This document shows positions 15,414-24,707 of a stretch of DNA of 34,990 nt, piece by piece. The DNA is taken from positions 1,978-36,967 of the forward strand of contig DKWX01000038.1 of the NCBI GenBank assembly GCA_002491945.1, written 5' to 3'. A program made the position numbers and the translations under genes. Within the stretch, counting starts at the first letter, position 1. Every line of letters starts with the position of its first letter. The notes below the pieces were generated by a model. The model had not been told where the DNA came from. It ran no database searches and worked only from the letters and a program-made list of their open reading frames with translations. Source of the stretch: Porphyromonadaceae bacterium UBA7141 (GTDB taxonomy: Bacteria > Bacteroidota > Bacteroidia > Bacteroidales > Muribaculaceae).

Positions 15414-16356
15414 TATATTAGCGCAGGGGGAACGATTCTTTCAGGAGGAACGAACCGCTTTATTCCGCAAAGAGGAATTCGCATATGTGCATACCGGCAT
15501 TATTGACGAGGATGGAGAAATGTGGACTACTACAGAACTGGATGAAGCAAATCTCAGTCAGGTGTACAATCAATACAGAGTACGGCATGGCATACCGTTT
15601 CCTGATGATATTGCAGCCCTTCGTAAACATTACGGTCTCTCAGCAGCCAAGATGTCGCAGATTCTTGGTTTCGGCATAAATCAGTACCGTATGTACGAGG
15701 AGGGAGAAGTGCCAAGTATTTCCAATGCACGCACCATCATCGCGGCACATGAGAAGAGCATATTTCTGTCATTTCTTGAGGCTACAAAAGCGGATTTGAC
15801 TGAAACAGAATATATTCGCATACATAAAAAGGTGGAAAATGCAGTTGGAGACTGTATCATCACCACATCGCCGTCGGCGTACAGTGGTTACCGTTCGCTC
15901 TCAAAAGAAAAGATTGCGGCGGTTTGCCATATGATTATATCAAGAATGGGGCCCGTATTTGTCACGAAGATGAACAAATTGCTATTCTATATAGACTTCA
16001 TTCACTATAAGCGGCATGGATTCGGTATCACAGGTTTGTCTTACAAGGCATTACAGTATGGGCCAGTACCTGAAAGGTGGGGATCTGTTTATGCGGCCAT
16101 CCCCGGCATTGAGATGGCGGAGTTCGTGTATCCGAGCGGACAGAGTGGCATCCGGCTTGAGATCCACAACCCAATCGACCACTTCTCTTTAGACGAGAAG
16201 GAAACTGATACGGTTAAGAGCGTCTGCCAACTGTTTGGCGACATAAGTGCCGGAGAAATCTCAGAAATCAGCCATCGTGAACATGGATGGATATCAAACC
16301 ATACCGACCGCTCCACCATCTCCTATCAGGAAGCCTTTGCCCTCCACTACACATAA
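15394..16356 (+). CDS. Antitoxin: MqsA-like HTH fused to a Panacea (SocA/DUF4065-like) domain
   Basis: Of the 320 residues, about 68-115 form an MqsA/Xre-type helix-turn-helix (LRKHYGLSAAKMSQILGFG, YEEGEVPSISNA) for binding its own operator. Residues about 170-300 resemble the Panacea antitoxin domain (KMNKLLFYIDFIHYKRHG, then LSYKALQYGPVPE and, later, HGWISN). Panacea is known as a hyperpromiscuous toxin-neutralising domain. The classical MqsA Cys-rich zinc domain is missing; the N-terminus (1-66) has no Cys pairs. The toxin gene lies directly upstream, overlapping by 20 nt. Starts at 15397 or 15403 are also possible. Pairing of an MqsR-like toxin with an HTH-Panacea antitoxin is read from the sequence; neutralisation is inferred. 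Confidence 0.85.
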   Translation: MMTMGNNILAQGERFFQEERTALFRKEEFAYVHTGIIDEDGEMWTTTELDEANLSQVYNQYRVRHGIPFPDDIAALRKHYGLSAAKMSQILGFGINQYRMYEEGEVPSISNARTIIAAHEKSIFLSFLEATKADLTETEYIRIHKKVENAVGDCIITTSPSAYSGYRSLSKEKIAAVCHMIISRMGPVFVTKMNKLLFYIDFIHYKRHGFGITGLSYKALQYGPVPERWGSVYAAIPGIEMAEFVYPSGQSGIRLEIHNPIDHFSLDEKETDTVKSVCQLFGDISAGEISEISHREHGWISNHTDRSTISYQEAFALHYT

Positions 16357-16400
16357 CCTCCTCGCGCCAAGTTCCCTCAATACCGAACCAGCATTTCTGG

Positions 16401-16586
16401 TAAGTAAGTGTTCAAATTTAATTTATACAATATGCGAGCTTGTTTTTTAGTCGATTTCGGTCCGGAGTGAAGGAGCATAGCGGGCTATGCGACTGAACGA
16501 CAAGCCGAAAGCGGCAAAAAAGAAGCCGCGGATTGTATAAAATATTTCTTTTCACTTACTATCGTTTAAATTTGAACACTTACTTA
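16401..16586 (+). repeat. Palindromic intergenic element, copy E (full length)
   Basis: The 186-bp copy has the same perfect 21-bp terminal inverted repeats, TA ends and orientation as copy D. The core differs by point changes and an extra stretch (AGTGAAGGAGCATAGC) that D lacks. The right end carries TAAATTTG at 16567-16574. With D it forms direct repeats around the toxin-antitoxin operon, beginning 45 nt after the antitoxin stop. Confidence 0.9.
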
Positions 16587-16928
16587 TCCCATCGTCAGCT
16601 TCTGACCGTATTCCTACACCACGACTCAAATAGCCTCTGCATGAAGAAGGTATTCATAATCACCGCATATTCTCAAGATTCGTCATAAAGGTAAATAAAC
16701 TTGACAGTCTGACCGCAATATATGTGTGGGATACTGTCTATGATTGCTGAAACCGAAGTGCCGACATGAAACTTTAGTTACTTTTTATTGTTTTTTAATC
16801 AAGACGCTGCCAAAGTCTATGTTCTGTATTTTTATGGACACGCAAGGCGATGTCTTCATGATAATGCGACAACAGACTTGTGGATTTTTCTTTTCTGCAG
16901 CTGATTGACAAACTGTAAACTGTATCTT
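16587..16928. other. Intergenic stretch without a supported gene
   Basis: The roughly 340 nt between copy E and the beta-barrel gene are AT-rich. They contain no frame with domain evidence and no perfect TTTG/TAnnTTTG pair on either strand that I could find. An isolated TTGACA near 16701 has no suitably spaced partner. Confidence 0.45.
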
Positions 16929-18983
16929 ATGAGATATGCGGCATTAATGTTTTTATGCCTGTTCGGTGCGGCATCTGCCATGGCGCAGACGGAAGTCGCC
17001 GATACCACGCAAGTCACCGATATTGATGAAGTGGTGGTGACGGCATCCCCGATAGTCAAGACTGCAGGTGGATACAATGTCCGTGTGGTCGGCAACAAGC
17101 TGCTTACCGGCAAGTCGTCCATGCAGTTCCTAAGCTGGCTGCCGAATATCTCGCAACAGAATGGTGTGATTCTTATTAACGGCATTCAGGCAAACCGGAT
17201 CACGATTGATGGCCGCAAGGTCACCGATCTTTCTGAATTACGAAGCATCCCGGCTGAAATGATGGAATCGGTGGAGGTGAAGTATACCGCTGATGCAGAT
17301 ATCCTTACCGACAACCCCGGAGGCACAATCGAAATACACCTTAAGAAGGCTTCTCCAAACGGATTTTATGGCAGTGTGCAGGCGGGCTGGAGTGCCGCCT
17401 ATAAAAGAGGTGCCGCTAATGAGAATGTGGGGGCGGCGTTTTGCGCGAAGGTGGGAAATCTGAATATCTTTGAATCCCCGTCGATGTCATGGCTTGATCT
17501 GGTGGAAAAGGCATCACAATCGATAGAAACTGCCGGTATGAATAAGTATGCCGATATAATGGAGCGCACCAAATCCCATGCTTTCCGCAATAATCTCGGG
17601 CTGAATTATGAGATTTCGGATGCTCACAGTGTCGGTATCAACTGGAATGTCGGATTCTCCGGAGGCAACTTCGACAGCCGTCAGCATGGCACGTCGGATA
17701 TCAATCTCTTTTCCACCTCCAAGACTTTCAATAATCTGCTTGCCGTAAATTACGCAGGCAGGATACTCCCGAATGGCGACCGTCTTTCGGTCTCGGCGGA
17801 ATGGATGAGGTATAAATATACCATCAATCAGACTTTTTCCACGCCGGGATATGATAACCCGGATTGCGACTACAGTTCGGATTTCCTTAAGGGGAGTATC
17901 GATTATCAGCATTCTTTCGGCCGCCATGTCTTTAATGCAGGTGGAGTATACAACGGAGCGTGGATGCACGATACCCAATCCTATGCTGTCGCCCCGCAGA
18001 CCCCGGGTACAAGGGATGATGTGGACGCCACCGCAGGGATGGTGTATGCCTCGATACAGGGGCAGTTGGGCGAACTTAAGTATTATGGAGGCCTGAACTG
18101 GCAGATCAACCGTGTCAAGGCAACGGATGCACATACCAATACCCAGAATGCCGTCAATCCCACGGTGCAGCTGTCGCTCCCTTTCGGCAGCCGGCGCAAT
18201 AATCAGGTGTCGCTGATTTACAAGCATATTCTCGACGATATCCCGTATTACGCATTGTCGGAACGTCAGGTATGGAGTGATGCATATACCTACTCCATAG
18301 GCAACCGATACCTTAAGGCTCCCACCGAACATTATGTCAACCTGCTGCTAAGTCTGCTTGACCAGACCGTGAATCTTTCGGCAAGCTACAGCCGGGACAT
18401 CAATACCATCTATTGGCAGACGTTTGACGACCCGCAACGACCGGGGGTGACATTTTCGCGCCCGGTAAATATCGCTCCTCTCGACATATGGGCGCTCAGC
18501 GCCGAACTGACACGCACCTTCTTCGGCTGCTGGACTGTAAAAGGGATTGCCCGCATAGGTTTCAATCCCGAAAACTGCAGTCTCGGAGGGGTGGATTACA
18601 AGGGCACACGCCTGCGCCAGTATTACTCGCTCTCTACCTCGCTCAATCTGCAACACGGATGGGGCGGCTCGATCAACGCATATATCGAACCGACGTACCG
18701 CTACCTCGACCGCACGTATCACACGGTATGGCAGATGGACTGCAGCGTCTATAAGACTTTTCTCAACAACCGTCTACAGCTGATTGCCGAATTCACGCCA
18801 TTGGGACGGCGCCGACGGCTGGACCGCTACAGTGCCGCGACGTCAGGATCGAAGACCATCCTGACTCCGGTGCAGCGCGGGAGCCTGCAGGTGGTATGGT
18901 ATTTCAGCGGCGGCAAACGCGATGTCAATGTCAATATGCAGCAATCCACATTGCAACTCCGCGAAATCAAGGATGATTTCTGA
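16929..18983 (+). CDS. TonB-plug / outer-membrane beta-barrel protein
   Basis: The 684-residue protein starts at ATG 16929 (a TTG at 16905 would add 8 residues before the signal peptide and is unlikely). Signal peptide MRYAALMFLCLFGAASAMAQ is followed by a TonB-box-like IDEVVVTASP, a plug-like domain (about 45-145: VVGNKLLTGKSSMQFLSWLP, ILINGIQANRITIDGRKV, then ESVEVKY and NPGGTIEIHLK) and a beta-barrel to the end. This is the plug-barrel architecture of Bacteroidetes outer-membrane receptors, though shorter than SusC proteins and without the N-terminal carboxypeptidase-regulatory repeat. Substrate is unknown. It resembles the truncated protein at the left edge. It converges with the minus-strand gene at 19010-19891, only 26 nt away. 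Confidence 0.87.
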   Translation: MRYAALMFLCLFGAASAMAQTEVADTTQVTDIDEVVVTASPIVKTAGGYNVRVVGNKLLTGKSSMQFLSWLPNISQQNGVILINGIQANRITIDGRKVTDLSELRSIPAEMMESVEVKYTADADILTDNPGGTIEIHLKKASPNGFYGSVQAGWSAAYKRGAANENVGAAFCAKVGNLNIFESPSMSWLDLVEKASQSIETAGMNKYADIMERTKSHAFRNNLGLNYEISDAHSVGINWNVGFSGGNFDSRQHGTSDINLFSTSKTFNNLLAVNYAGRILPNGDRLSVSAEWMRYKYTINQTFSTPGYDNPDCDYSSDFLKGSIDYQHSFGRHVFNAGGVYNGAWMHDTQSYAVAPQTPGTRDDVDATAGMVYASIQGQLGELKYYGGLNWQINRVKATDAHTNTQNAVNPTVQLSLPFGSRRNNQVSLIYKHILDDIPYYALSERQVWSDAYTYSIGNRYLKAPTEHYVNLLLSLLDQTVNLSASYSRDINTIYWQTFDDPQRPGVTFSRPVNIAPLDIWALSAELTRTFFGCWTVKGIARIGFNPENCSLGGVDYKGTRLRQYYSLSTSLNLQHGWGGSINAYIEPTYRYLDRTYHTVWQMDCSVYKTFLNNRLQLIAEFTPLGRRRRLDRYSAATSGSKTILTPVQRGSLQVVWYFSGGKRDVNVNMQQSTLQLREIKDDF

Positions 18984-19009
18984 GTCCACCTCCGCCTTCG
19001 GCTGACAGC

Positions 19010-19891
19010 CTATTTCACAACGGTGATGTGGAAGCAGGGGGATTTGCGCTCGTATTTCACCATGCAGCGGCCACGGGTGTGGAGGTCGTGGAGCACTTCG
19101 CCCAGGAGGTTCTTGAGATCTTCCTTGGTGTTGCTTTCTTTACCGTCGAGCGATTCGAAGCGGGTATAGGTGATGTCGAAGGTGGTGCCGTACTGGTGGG
19201 TGGATTCCTGCGTGGCGTTGCGGTTGACGCGGCGCAGCCGCTTGACGGTGACGGGGGTGCGGAGCACGCTGGTCACGATTATGCGGTATTTGCCACCGCC
19301 TCGGGCGGCAAGTGAGTCCTGGAAGGTGCGCCCGATGTCGTGAAGCAGTTGCGCCGCCTCGGGCACGAGGTAGGGATAGGAGTGTTTCAGTTCATCAACG
19401 GCAAAGTCTTTGTTGGTCTCGATCTTTACGATCGGGCGCCGGGTATTGTAGTAGGAGGAGATGTCGGTCATCGGCTCGATTCCCAGACGTCGAGCATGTG
19501 CGAGTTGATGAAGGTTGGAGTCGTTGAAGACTTTATGCAGTTGTCCGATATGTTTCACCGGAAGACGCCCCGGACTCACAATCTTCGGCCTGCCGGATTC
19601 TTCGGCCGGAGTCGTATCTGCTGCCGGAGTGGCTTTATCGGCCTCTGCCGGTGTAACTCCCGCACTGTCGGTCACCCCGCGCAGGGAGGCGGAATCTGCG
19701 GCGACCTCCATTGAATCCTGCATATACAGTTCAGAGTCCGAAAGTTCCTCGCCCCAATCGCTGCCATCACCTTCCCAGCATATGGTCTCCGCATAATTTC
19801 CGTCAACACTGCCGCCTGCGTGTCCGCATGACACAAGGATTCCGGCTCCGGCGAAAAGTCCCAGGCAATAAGTAAGTATTTTCTGTATCAT
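19010..19891 (-). CDS. DUF5715-like lipoprotein, peptidase M15-like fold
   Basis: The 293-residue lipoprotein (lipobox LVSC, Cys22) has an acidic, Ala/Thr/Pro-rich linker (about 30-100) and a C-terminal domain. The latter carries IIVTSVLRTP, a STHQYGTTFDITY segment and a terminal CFHITVV. His, Asp and the final His are laid out as in M15-type D-Ala-D-Ala or L,D-carboxypeptidases, and the whole resembles DUF5715 proteins of Bacteroidetes. It may therefore act on peptidoglycan in the periplasm, but this is inferred from the fold pattern. The TonB-domain gene lies 56 nt upstream on the same strand and both may share the promoter near 20430-20460. Confidence 0.75.
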   Translation of the reverse strand: MIQKILTYCLGLFAGAGILVSCGHAGGSVDGNYAETICWEGDGSDWGEELSDSELYMQDSMEVAADSASLRGVTDSAGVTPAEADKATPAADTTPAEESGRPKIVSPGRLPVKHIGQLHKVFNDSNLHQLAHARRLGIEPMTDISSYYNTRRPIVKIETNKDFAVDELKHSYPYLVPEAAQLLHDIGRTFQDSLAARGGGKYRIIVTSVLRTPVTVKRLRRVNRNATQESTHQYGTTFDITYTRFESLDGKESNTKEDLKNLLGEVLHDLHTRGRCMVKYERKSPCFHITVVK

Positions 19892-19947
19892 CGTTGCACT
19901 CCCGCCCCTCGGCGGGAGGTAAAAGTATCTGTGTTATGTGCGTAGTG

Positions 19948-20307
19948 TTATTCGGGCAATGTGAATGTCACGGCCACTGTCACAGTGGCCTCGACGGCTT
20001 TACCGTCTTTCTCTGCGGGTCTCCATGCCGACATCTTCTTCACGAGGCGCAATGCCTCGGCCTCAAGGTCAGGATCGACCATGCGCACCACCTTTACCTG
20101 CCCGACGCTTCCGTCGGGAAGTATGCAGCACTCAAGGCTGACCACTCCTTCGATTCCGTTTTCCATCGCATTGGCCGGATACTGCATGTTGGCGGCGATA
20201 TATTCTTGTATCGCCGCGTCGCCTCCGGGATATACGGGAGCTGTATCGGCCATAGCGCTTACAGCAGATGCGATGACCGTGATTATGGTGATAAGTATTT
20301 TTTTCAT
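19948..20307 (-). CDS. Secreted stand-alone TonB C-terminal domain protein
   Basis: The 119-residue protein consists of a signal peptide (MKKILITIITVIASAVSAMA) followed directly by one TonB C-terminal domain: PVYPGGDAAIQEYIAANMQY, GVVSLECCILPDGSVGQVKV and DPDLEAEALRLVKKM with WRPAEKDGKAV. It has no inner-membrane anchor beyond the signal and no proline-rich spanner, so it is unlike a classical energy-transducing TonB. Such free TonB_C proteins are common in Bacteroidetes; their role is unsettled. A promoter with TTTG, 19 nt, TAATTTCG lies upstream on the same strand, giving a leader of about 120 nt. Confidence 0.88.
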   Translation of the reverse strand: MKKILITIITVIASAVSAMADTAPVYPGGDAAIQEYIAANMQYPANAMENGIEGVVSLECCILPDGSVGQVKVVRMVDPDLEAEALRLVKKMSAWRPAEKDGKAVEATVTVAVTFTLPE

Positions 20308-20429
20308 TTTGTGGAAGCTTTTCCATATCGGCGGGAAGCGCCATTCGGCTTATTATGCGGTGCGGCAGTGACGCTACCGGCGCGCCGCACCCCTCCGGAC
20401 TTCCCTGAGATATGGAGTGTAACAATCTG

Positions 20430-20460
20430 CGAAATTACCAAAAAAAAGCGAGATTACAAA
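20430..20460 (-). promoter_or_regulatory. Promoter for TonB-domain / DUF5715 genes
   Basis: On the minus strand TTTG (20460-20457) is followed after 19 nt by TAATTTCG (20437-20430), one mismatch from the -7 consensus. Confidence 0.6.
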
Positions 20461-20504
20461 TCCTTTGGATTTTTTTTGATTTTACGATTGCCGACCGACT
20501 GCTT

Positions 20505-23500
20505 TTAATGGCCGGTGGTATCAGCCGGGGGCAATGTGCCGACTGTGGGGGAATCGACGGATGAAGCGGCTGTCGCGGATCCTGTCGCGGAAGCCGCGTG
20601 ATAGCGGGCGCCGGTGCAGAGGAATTCGCGGAGGAAACCTCTAAGCACGCGCATGAGGTTCACACGGTCGCCGTTGATAATCTGAGAAGTCACTTTTTCG
20701 GCTTTCTTGTCGTTGTAGCCCGCCCCTCCGAACCGCAGTTGCGGATTGCGGAACATTCCTTCTATATTGATGCCGAATGGGAACGGCAGGGGCGATTTCT
20801 CGACTGCGATATGATAATATAGTGCTCCATTGAAGTTGTTGACGCCGAGCATACGCAGCCGGTAGCGGTCGAAGCTGAAGTCAAACGGATAGAGCTGCAG
20901 AAGATTGTCGTGCACACATGCCTGCACATCGATATCCTCGATGTGGATATCGCCGTCGGTGCGGATGAGCATCATCCGGGTTATGCGACGTATGAAGTCG
21001 CTCTGATGCACTTTGAGTTCACGCCCCTCGAGATTCATGTCGGCCCGGGCCGAGGGGATATCGAGATACATGGTCGGGAAAAGACGGCATCCGAGGGTGC
21101 CGTTGACCGACAGCAGTCCGGAAAGATTGTGCACCTGCGGCATCATTTCGAGCAGTGAATGGAATTTGTTGAAGAAACGGACTATGTCGATTCGTTCGAG
21201 ATGAAGGTCGGCGCCAAGGCGCATGGCCTGCAGGTCGGATGTGTCGTAGATGAAGGAGGCTTCGGCCTCCCCGAATGAGGCGCCTATGCCAAGACGGTGT
21301 ATGTCGAGCACTCCGCGCTCCACCCCGATTTCGGCCACTATTCCGGTGAGGTCAAGATTGGTGTAGTCGGCTTCTCCCACCCGGACTGTCACAGAGGCAC
21401 GGATATTACGCGGGATGAGCATCGCAACGGTATCGGACGGTGATGATGCGGGGCGCCTGCGGAGTGCCTTTTCTCCTCCGGCTCCATCTACATAGGCGTG
21501 TGAGAGGGCGTTGATGTCGATTCGCGGCACACTGGCTTCAAGGTCGATGAGCAGCAGATTCTCCGCCGAGGGGGGGAGTGTAAGAAATCCGCGGATGTTG
21601 CCTATGCTGCCGCTTAGGTGGCCGGGGGTGCCTGACAGGGATATCGCCATGTCGCGCAGATGCAGCCTGTCGGCATCAAGGGTGAGGTCGATATCGGCTA
21701 TATAGTCGGAGTCGGAGAAGGCTTTGCCGCCAAGGGTGCAGCGGGAAGCCTGCATGTCGGCCTTGAAGTCGTAGCGGTTGAGTATGGCTGCAAGTGGAGA
21801 AGGTATCCCGAGGCGTAGAAGTTCGGGAGTATGGGCCGGAGAACCGGGAATTTGCGCCGGATCCGGCCTGTGGGTAATACTATTGGCGGTGTCTGGCGTG
21901 GAGCGCTGAGAAACGGAAAGTGCAAGGCACGGCCCGGTCACTATGTAGCGGTCAGTGCCTCCGGCCACTGTTATGCTCCGAGCTGCGACAGAGAGTCCGT
22001 CGGAGAAGAGACGTCGCATACCTGATGCCGTGGGGCGTCCCACGGCATCTTCAATCTGAAGTGCGGAGGCTGCTACGCTGACATTGCGGTCCGGCGATTC
22101 ATACCTGACAGTGTCGGCTTGCAGCGACATGCTGACAGGAAATCCGCGCCGCAGACTTTCAGGAGTTATGTCGGAGTCGGTGCATGCCGAGGCCTGAAGT
22201 CTGAGACCGTCGGCCGATATACGCCCCTGGCGGATGTCGGCTGACGCGCGGCTGATGTCGACTGTCACGCTGCTGCACAGCGCATCGAGTGAGCCGGGGG
22301 AAAGCGCACGTGCCGATTCTCCCGTCTCGGCATGGACTCTGGATGCACGGACATTGATACTGTCGGACGGCATACAGAGCCGGAAATCGGTGACATCGAG
22401 CGAGCCGCGGCTGTGAATATCAAGCACTCCGCGGCTGAGTGCGGCAGCAGAGAATTGCGACAGGGAGAAGCGTAGGTCAATCAAGGATGAGAAGTATCCT
22501 GACGTGCGCACCCCCGCGGCGGCGGGTATAAACCGCATCAGGTCTTCGATTTCGCCTGAGGCTGATACCCGGGCCGATATACAGGGATCGGCCACAAGAT
22601 TGTCTGCATGGGCCTCGATGGTGGCATTCACTCCAGGGACGGAAATACTGAAGGGATGGATTGCGATATAACTGCTGTCGGGCGACTCTCCGTCAAATAC
22701 AAAGCATCCGCCCACGGCCGAGTGGCGCAGGGCATAATTGTGCAGCCCCCGGCGATTGCCGATGCTGACGGAATAGTCGATATCTCCTTCCGGAATATTA
22801 AAGTCAACCTCTACCGACGGGAATGTATCGCTTAAGAAACTCCATGACGAAAGCAGCCGTGCCGATGCGCTGACCGGCATGTCGGCCTTTATCCCCTGTA
22901 GGGCAGGGAGATATTCGCGGGGGATGTAGCCGAGAAGGTTCATGAAGTTGACGGCTGAAATGCGATAGTCTAATGATTCGAGGCGCGGATCATCGCCCAT
23001 GCCGACCGACATGGACAGATGGCTGTGTATCTCGCCGAGATTGACGGCATAGTCGCTAAGCGACACACCGAAGGGGTCGAAGCGGAACCTGAGGTTGCCG
23101 TCGAGACTGAACGGGAAATCGCGCAGCACCTGCAGTCCTGACGATGAGGCTGTAAGCACACCTCCGATGGAGAGTCTGTAGGTATTTCTGCCATCACGGC
23201 CTGCATGCCGGCCTGCTCCGGCATTGTGTCGCAACGCCATAGTGTCAAGTCTGACGGAGGCCCGCGAGTTGCCTGATACCGAAATATAGCTCAATGCGCC
23301 GGGATGATGCAATTCCAGTTCCCTCACTGAGAAGTAGGGCACGCGGCGCAGTGTCTCACCCGATGACGGGAGTATATTGTAGTTATTGATGCTGTCGTTG
23401 AGAGCCACGAGGTTGACGCGCAGTCCGTCAAGCCATACATCCTGCAACACATAGCGGTTGAGCAGAAGATCGACGACATTGATGCTGCCTGCGAAACCTG

Positions 23501-23888
23501 ATGCACACCCCAGGGAGTCGGCATCCTGCGGAAGCCTGTCGCGCAGAATGGAAGGGACGCTGTCGAGTGCGCGCGACCTGACGCAGATTGAATCAGTAAT
23601 GATACGCAGACGCGGGAAACTGCTCCAGAGCGTGTAGTCGATACTTTTGACCCTCACATCGGCATTTAGATATCTGCTGCCCTCGCGGCTTATGAGTGAT
23701 GAAAGTCGCTCCGGATCAAGATAGAAGGTCAAGGCTGCAAGCAGCACCGCTATAAGCAGCATTAGCGCTCCGACCGTAATCCCGATGGCTTTCAGCAGAC
23801 GCGCCGCAAGACTGCGCTCCCTGCGCCGTTTAACGGCGGGAGACGATGCGGCGGCATGTGTCGGTATGTTCTGAACGTGCTTTTTCAT
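20505..23888 (-). CDS. Large AsmA-family protein
   Basis: The 1127-residue protein has a basic N-terminus, one membrane segment (about 32-56) and a very long periplasmic part. The start (LDPERLSSLISREGSRYLNADVRV is represented by its first half LDPERLSSLISREG) and C-terminal region (IRTDGDIHIEDIDVQACVHD, PFDFSFDRYRLRMLGVNNFN, PFPFGINIEGMFRNPQLRFG) match the AsmA/AsmA_2 arrangement of Bacteroidetes. AsmA-like proteins form long beta-groove bridges thought to carry lipids between inner and outer membrane. The middle is strand-rich and diverged. It is divergently arranged from the HAD gene at 23991, with about 100 nt between them, and ends about 200 nt before the TonB-domain gene start. Confidence 0.87.
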   Translation of the reverse strand: MKKHVQNIPTHAAASSPAVKRRRERSLAARLLKAIGITVGALMLLIAVLLAALTFYLDPERLSSLISREGSRYLNADVRVKSIDYTLWSSFPRLRIITDSICVRSRALDSVPSILRDRLPQDADSLGCASGFAGSINVVDLLLNRYVLQDVWLDGLRVNLVALNDSINNYNILPSSGETLRRVPYFSVRELELHHPGALSYISVSGNSRASVRLDTMALRHNAGAGRHAGRDGRNTYRLSIGGVLTASSSGLQVLRDFPFSLDGNLRFRFDPFGVSLSDYAVNLGEIHSHLSMSVGMGDDPRLESLDYRISAVNFMNLLGYIPREYLPALQGIKADMPVSASARLLSSWSFLSDTFPSVEVDFNIPEGDIDYSVSIGNRRGLHNYALRHSAVGGCFVFDGESPDSSYIAIHPFSISVPGVNATIEAHADNLVADPCISARVSASGEIEDLMRFIPAAAGVRTSGYFSSLIDLRFSLSQFSAAALSRGVLDIHSRGSLDVTDFRLCMPSDSINVRASRVHAETGESARALSPGSLDALCSSVTVDISRASADIRQGRISADGLRLQASACTDSDITPESLRRGFPVSMSLQADTVRYESPDRNVSVAASALQIEDAVGRPTASGMRRLFSDGLSVAARSITVAGGTDRYIVTGPCLALSVSQRSTPDTANSITHRPDPAQIPGSPAHTPELLRLGIPSPLAAILNRYDFKADMQASRCTLGGKAFSDSDYIADIDLTLDADRLHLRDMAISLSGTPGHLSGSIGNIRGFLTLPPSAENLLLIDLEASVPRIDINALSHAYVDGAGGEKALRRRPASSPSDTVAMLIPRNIRASVTVRVGEADYTNLDLTGIVAEIGVERGVLDIHRLGIGASFGEAEASFIYDTSDLQAMRLGADLHLERIDIVRFFNKFHSLLEMMPQVHNLSGLLSVNGTLGCRLFPTMYLDIPSARADMNLEGRELKVHQSDFIRRITRMMLIRTDGDIHIEDIDVQACVHDNLLQLYPFDFSFDRYRLRMLGVNNFNGALYYHIAVEKSPLPFPFGINIEGMFRNPQLRFGGAGYNDKKAEKVTSQIINGDRVNLMRVLRGFLREFLCTGARYHAASATGSATAASSVDSPTVGTLPPADTTGH

Positions 23889-23978
23889 AGCCTGATATGG
23901 TTTATAGCGGTGGAGTGCGCGTGGCTGTCAGTTAAACGCCGCAAGACGGCCGGGGGTTCTGTTGTCGTTTTTTTTTCG

Positions 23979-23986
23979 TAAATTTG
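23979..23986 (+). promoter_or_regulatory. -7 promoter box next to the HAD gene start codon
   Basis: TAAATTTG at 23979-23986 ends 4 nt before the ATG at 23991. A T-rich tract lies just upstream but no TTTG is seen at the consensus distance. Use of this box would give a leaderless or nearly leaderless transcript. Confidence 0.55.
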
Positions 23987-23990
23987 CATT

Positions 23991-24707
23991 ATGATTAAGT
24001 TTGCTCTGATTGACATGGATGGTGTGCTCTATGACTCCATGCCATACCATACTCTCGCCTGGCAGCAGATGCTGCAGGAGATAGGGATATCTACTGACCG
24101 CGATGAGTTCTATCTTTACGAGGGGATGACCGGTAAAGCCACCGTCGACATTATCTTCATGCGAGAACTCCATCGCCACGCCACCGACCAGGAGGCTACA
24201 CACCTGTATCGCCGCAAGGCGGATATTTTCGTGGCAATGGGGCAGAAACACACCATGCCTGATGCCGACCGCATGATCCGCACGCTGATGGAACATGGAG
24301 TGGGGAGGGTACTCGTCACAGGCTCAGCCCAGAATTCACTTATCAGCCGGCTTAATGAGGATTATCCGGGAGCGTTTGCCGATGATATGAGAATCACGGC
24401 TATGGATGTGACTCACGGCAAGCCGGACCCGGAGCCTTATCTGCGCGGGCTGGCCAAGACGGGGGTGAAGCCTGAGGAGGTGATGGTGATCGAGAATGCG
24501 CCTCTCGGGGTGCGCGCCGGCAAGGCGGCGGGGTTGCTGACAGTGGCTGTCACCACGGGGCCGATTCCACGCGAGGCTTTCGAGCGTGAGGGAGCCGACC
24601 TTATTTTCCCCTCTATGGCGGATTTCGCCGATGCATTGCCGGAACTACTCGAATCTGCTCCGCATTATTCTTTGACCCGAACTGACACACACTCTCAACA
24701 TGACTGA
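23991..24707 (+). CDS. HAD-superfamily phosphatase / phosphoglucomutase-like (subfamily IA)
   Basis: The 238-residue cytoplasmic protein carries HAD motif I DMDGVLYDS (nucleophile Asp8, acid/base Asp10), motif II VTGSAQ, motif III Lys in HGKPDPEPYL and motif IV VIENAPLGVRAGKAAG. A helical cap lies between residues about 15 and 90. It resembles beta-phosphoglucomutase and phosphoglycolate-phosphatase relatives; the exact substrate is not deducible. The start codon directly follows a -7 promoter box. Its 3' end overlaps aroB by 8 nt, so the two are translationally coupled, though a link to the shikimate pathway is not implied by the sequence. Confidence 0.9.
   Translation: MIKFALIDMDGVLYDSMPYHTLAWQQMLQEIGISTDRDEFYLYEGMTGKATVDIIFMRELHRHATDQEATHLYRRKADIFVAMGQKHTMPDADRMIRTLMEHGVGRVLVTGSAQNSLISRLNEDYPGAFADDMRITAMDVTHGKPDPEPYLRGLAKTGVKPEEVMVIENAPLGVRAGKAAGLLTVAVTTGPIPREAFEREGADLIFPSMADFADALPELLESAPHYSLTRTDTHSQHD

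Noticed and set aside
19864..19884. Sequence AATAAGTAAGTATTTT resembling an element tip
   Set aside because: It is part of the coding start of the minus-strand DUF5715-like gene and has no matching second end.
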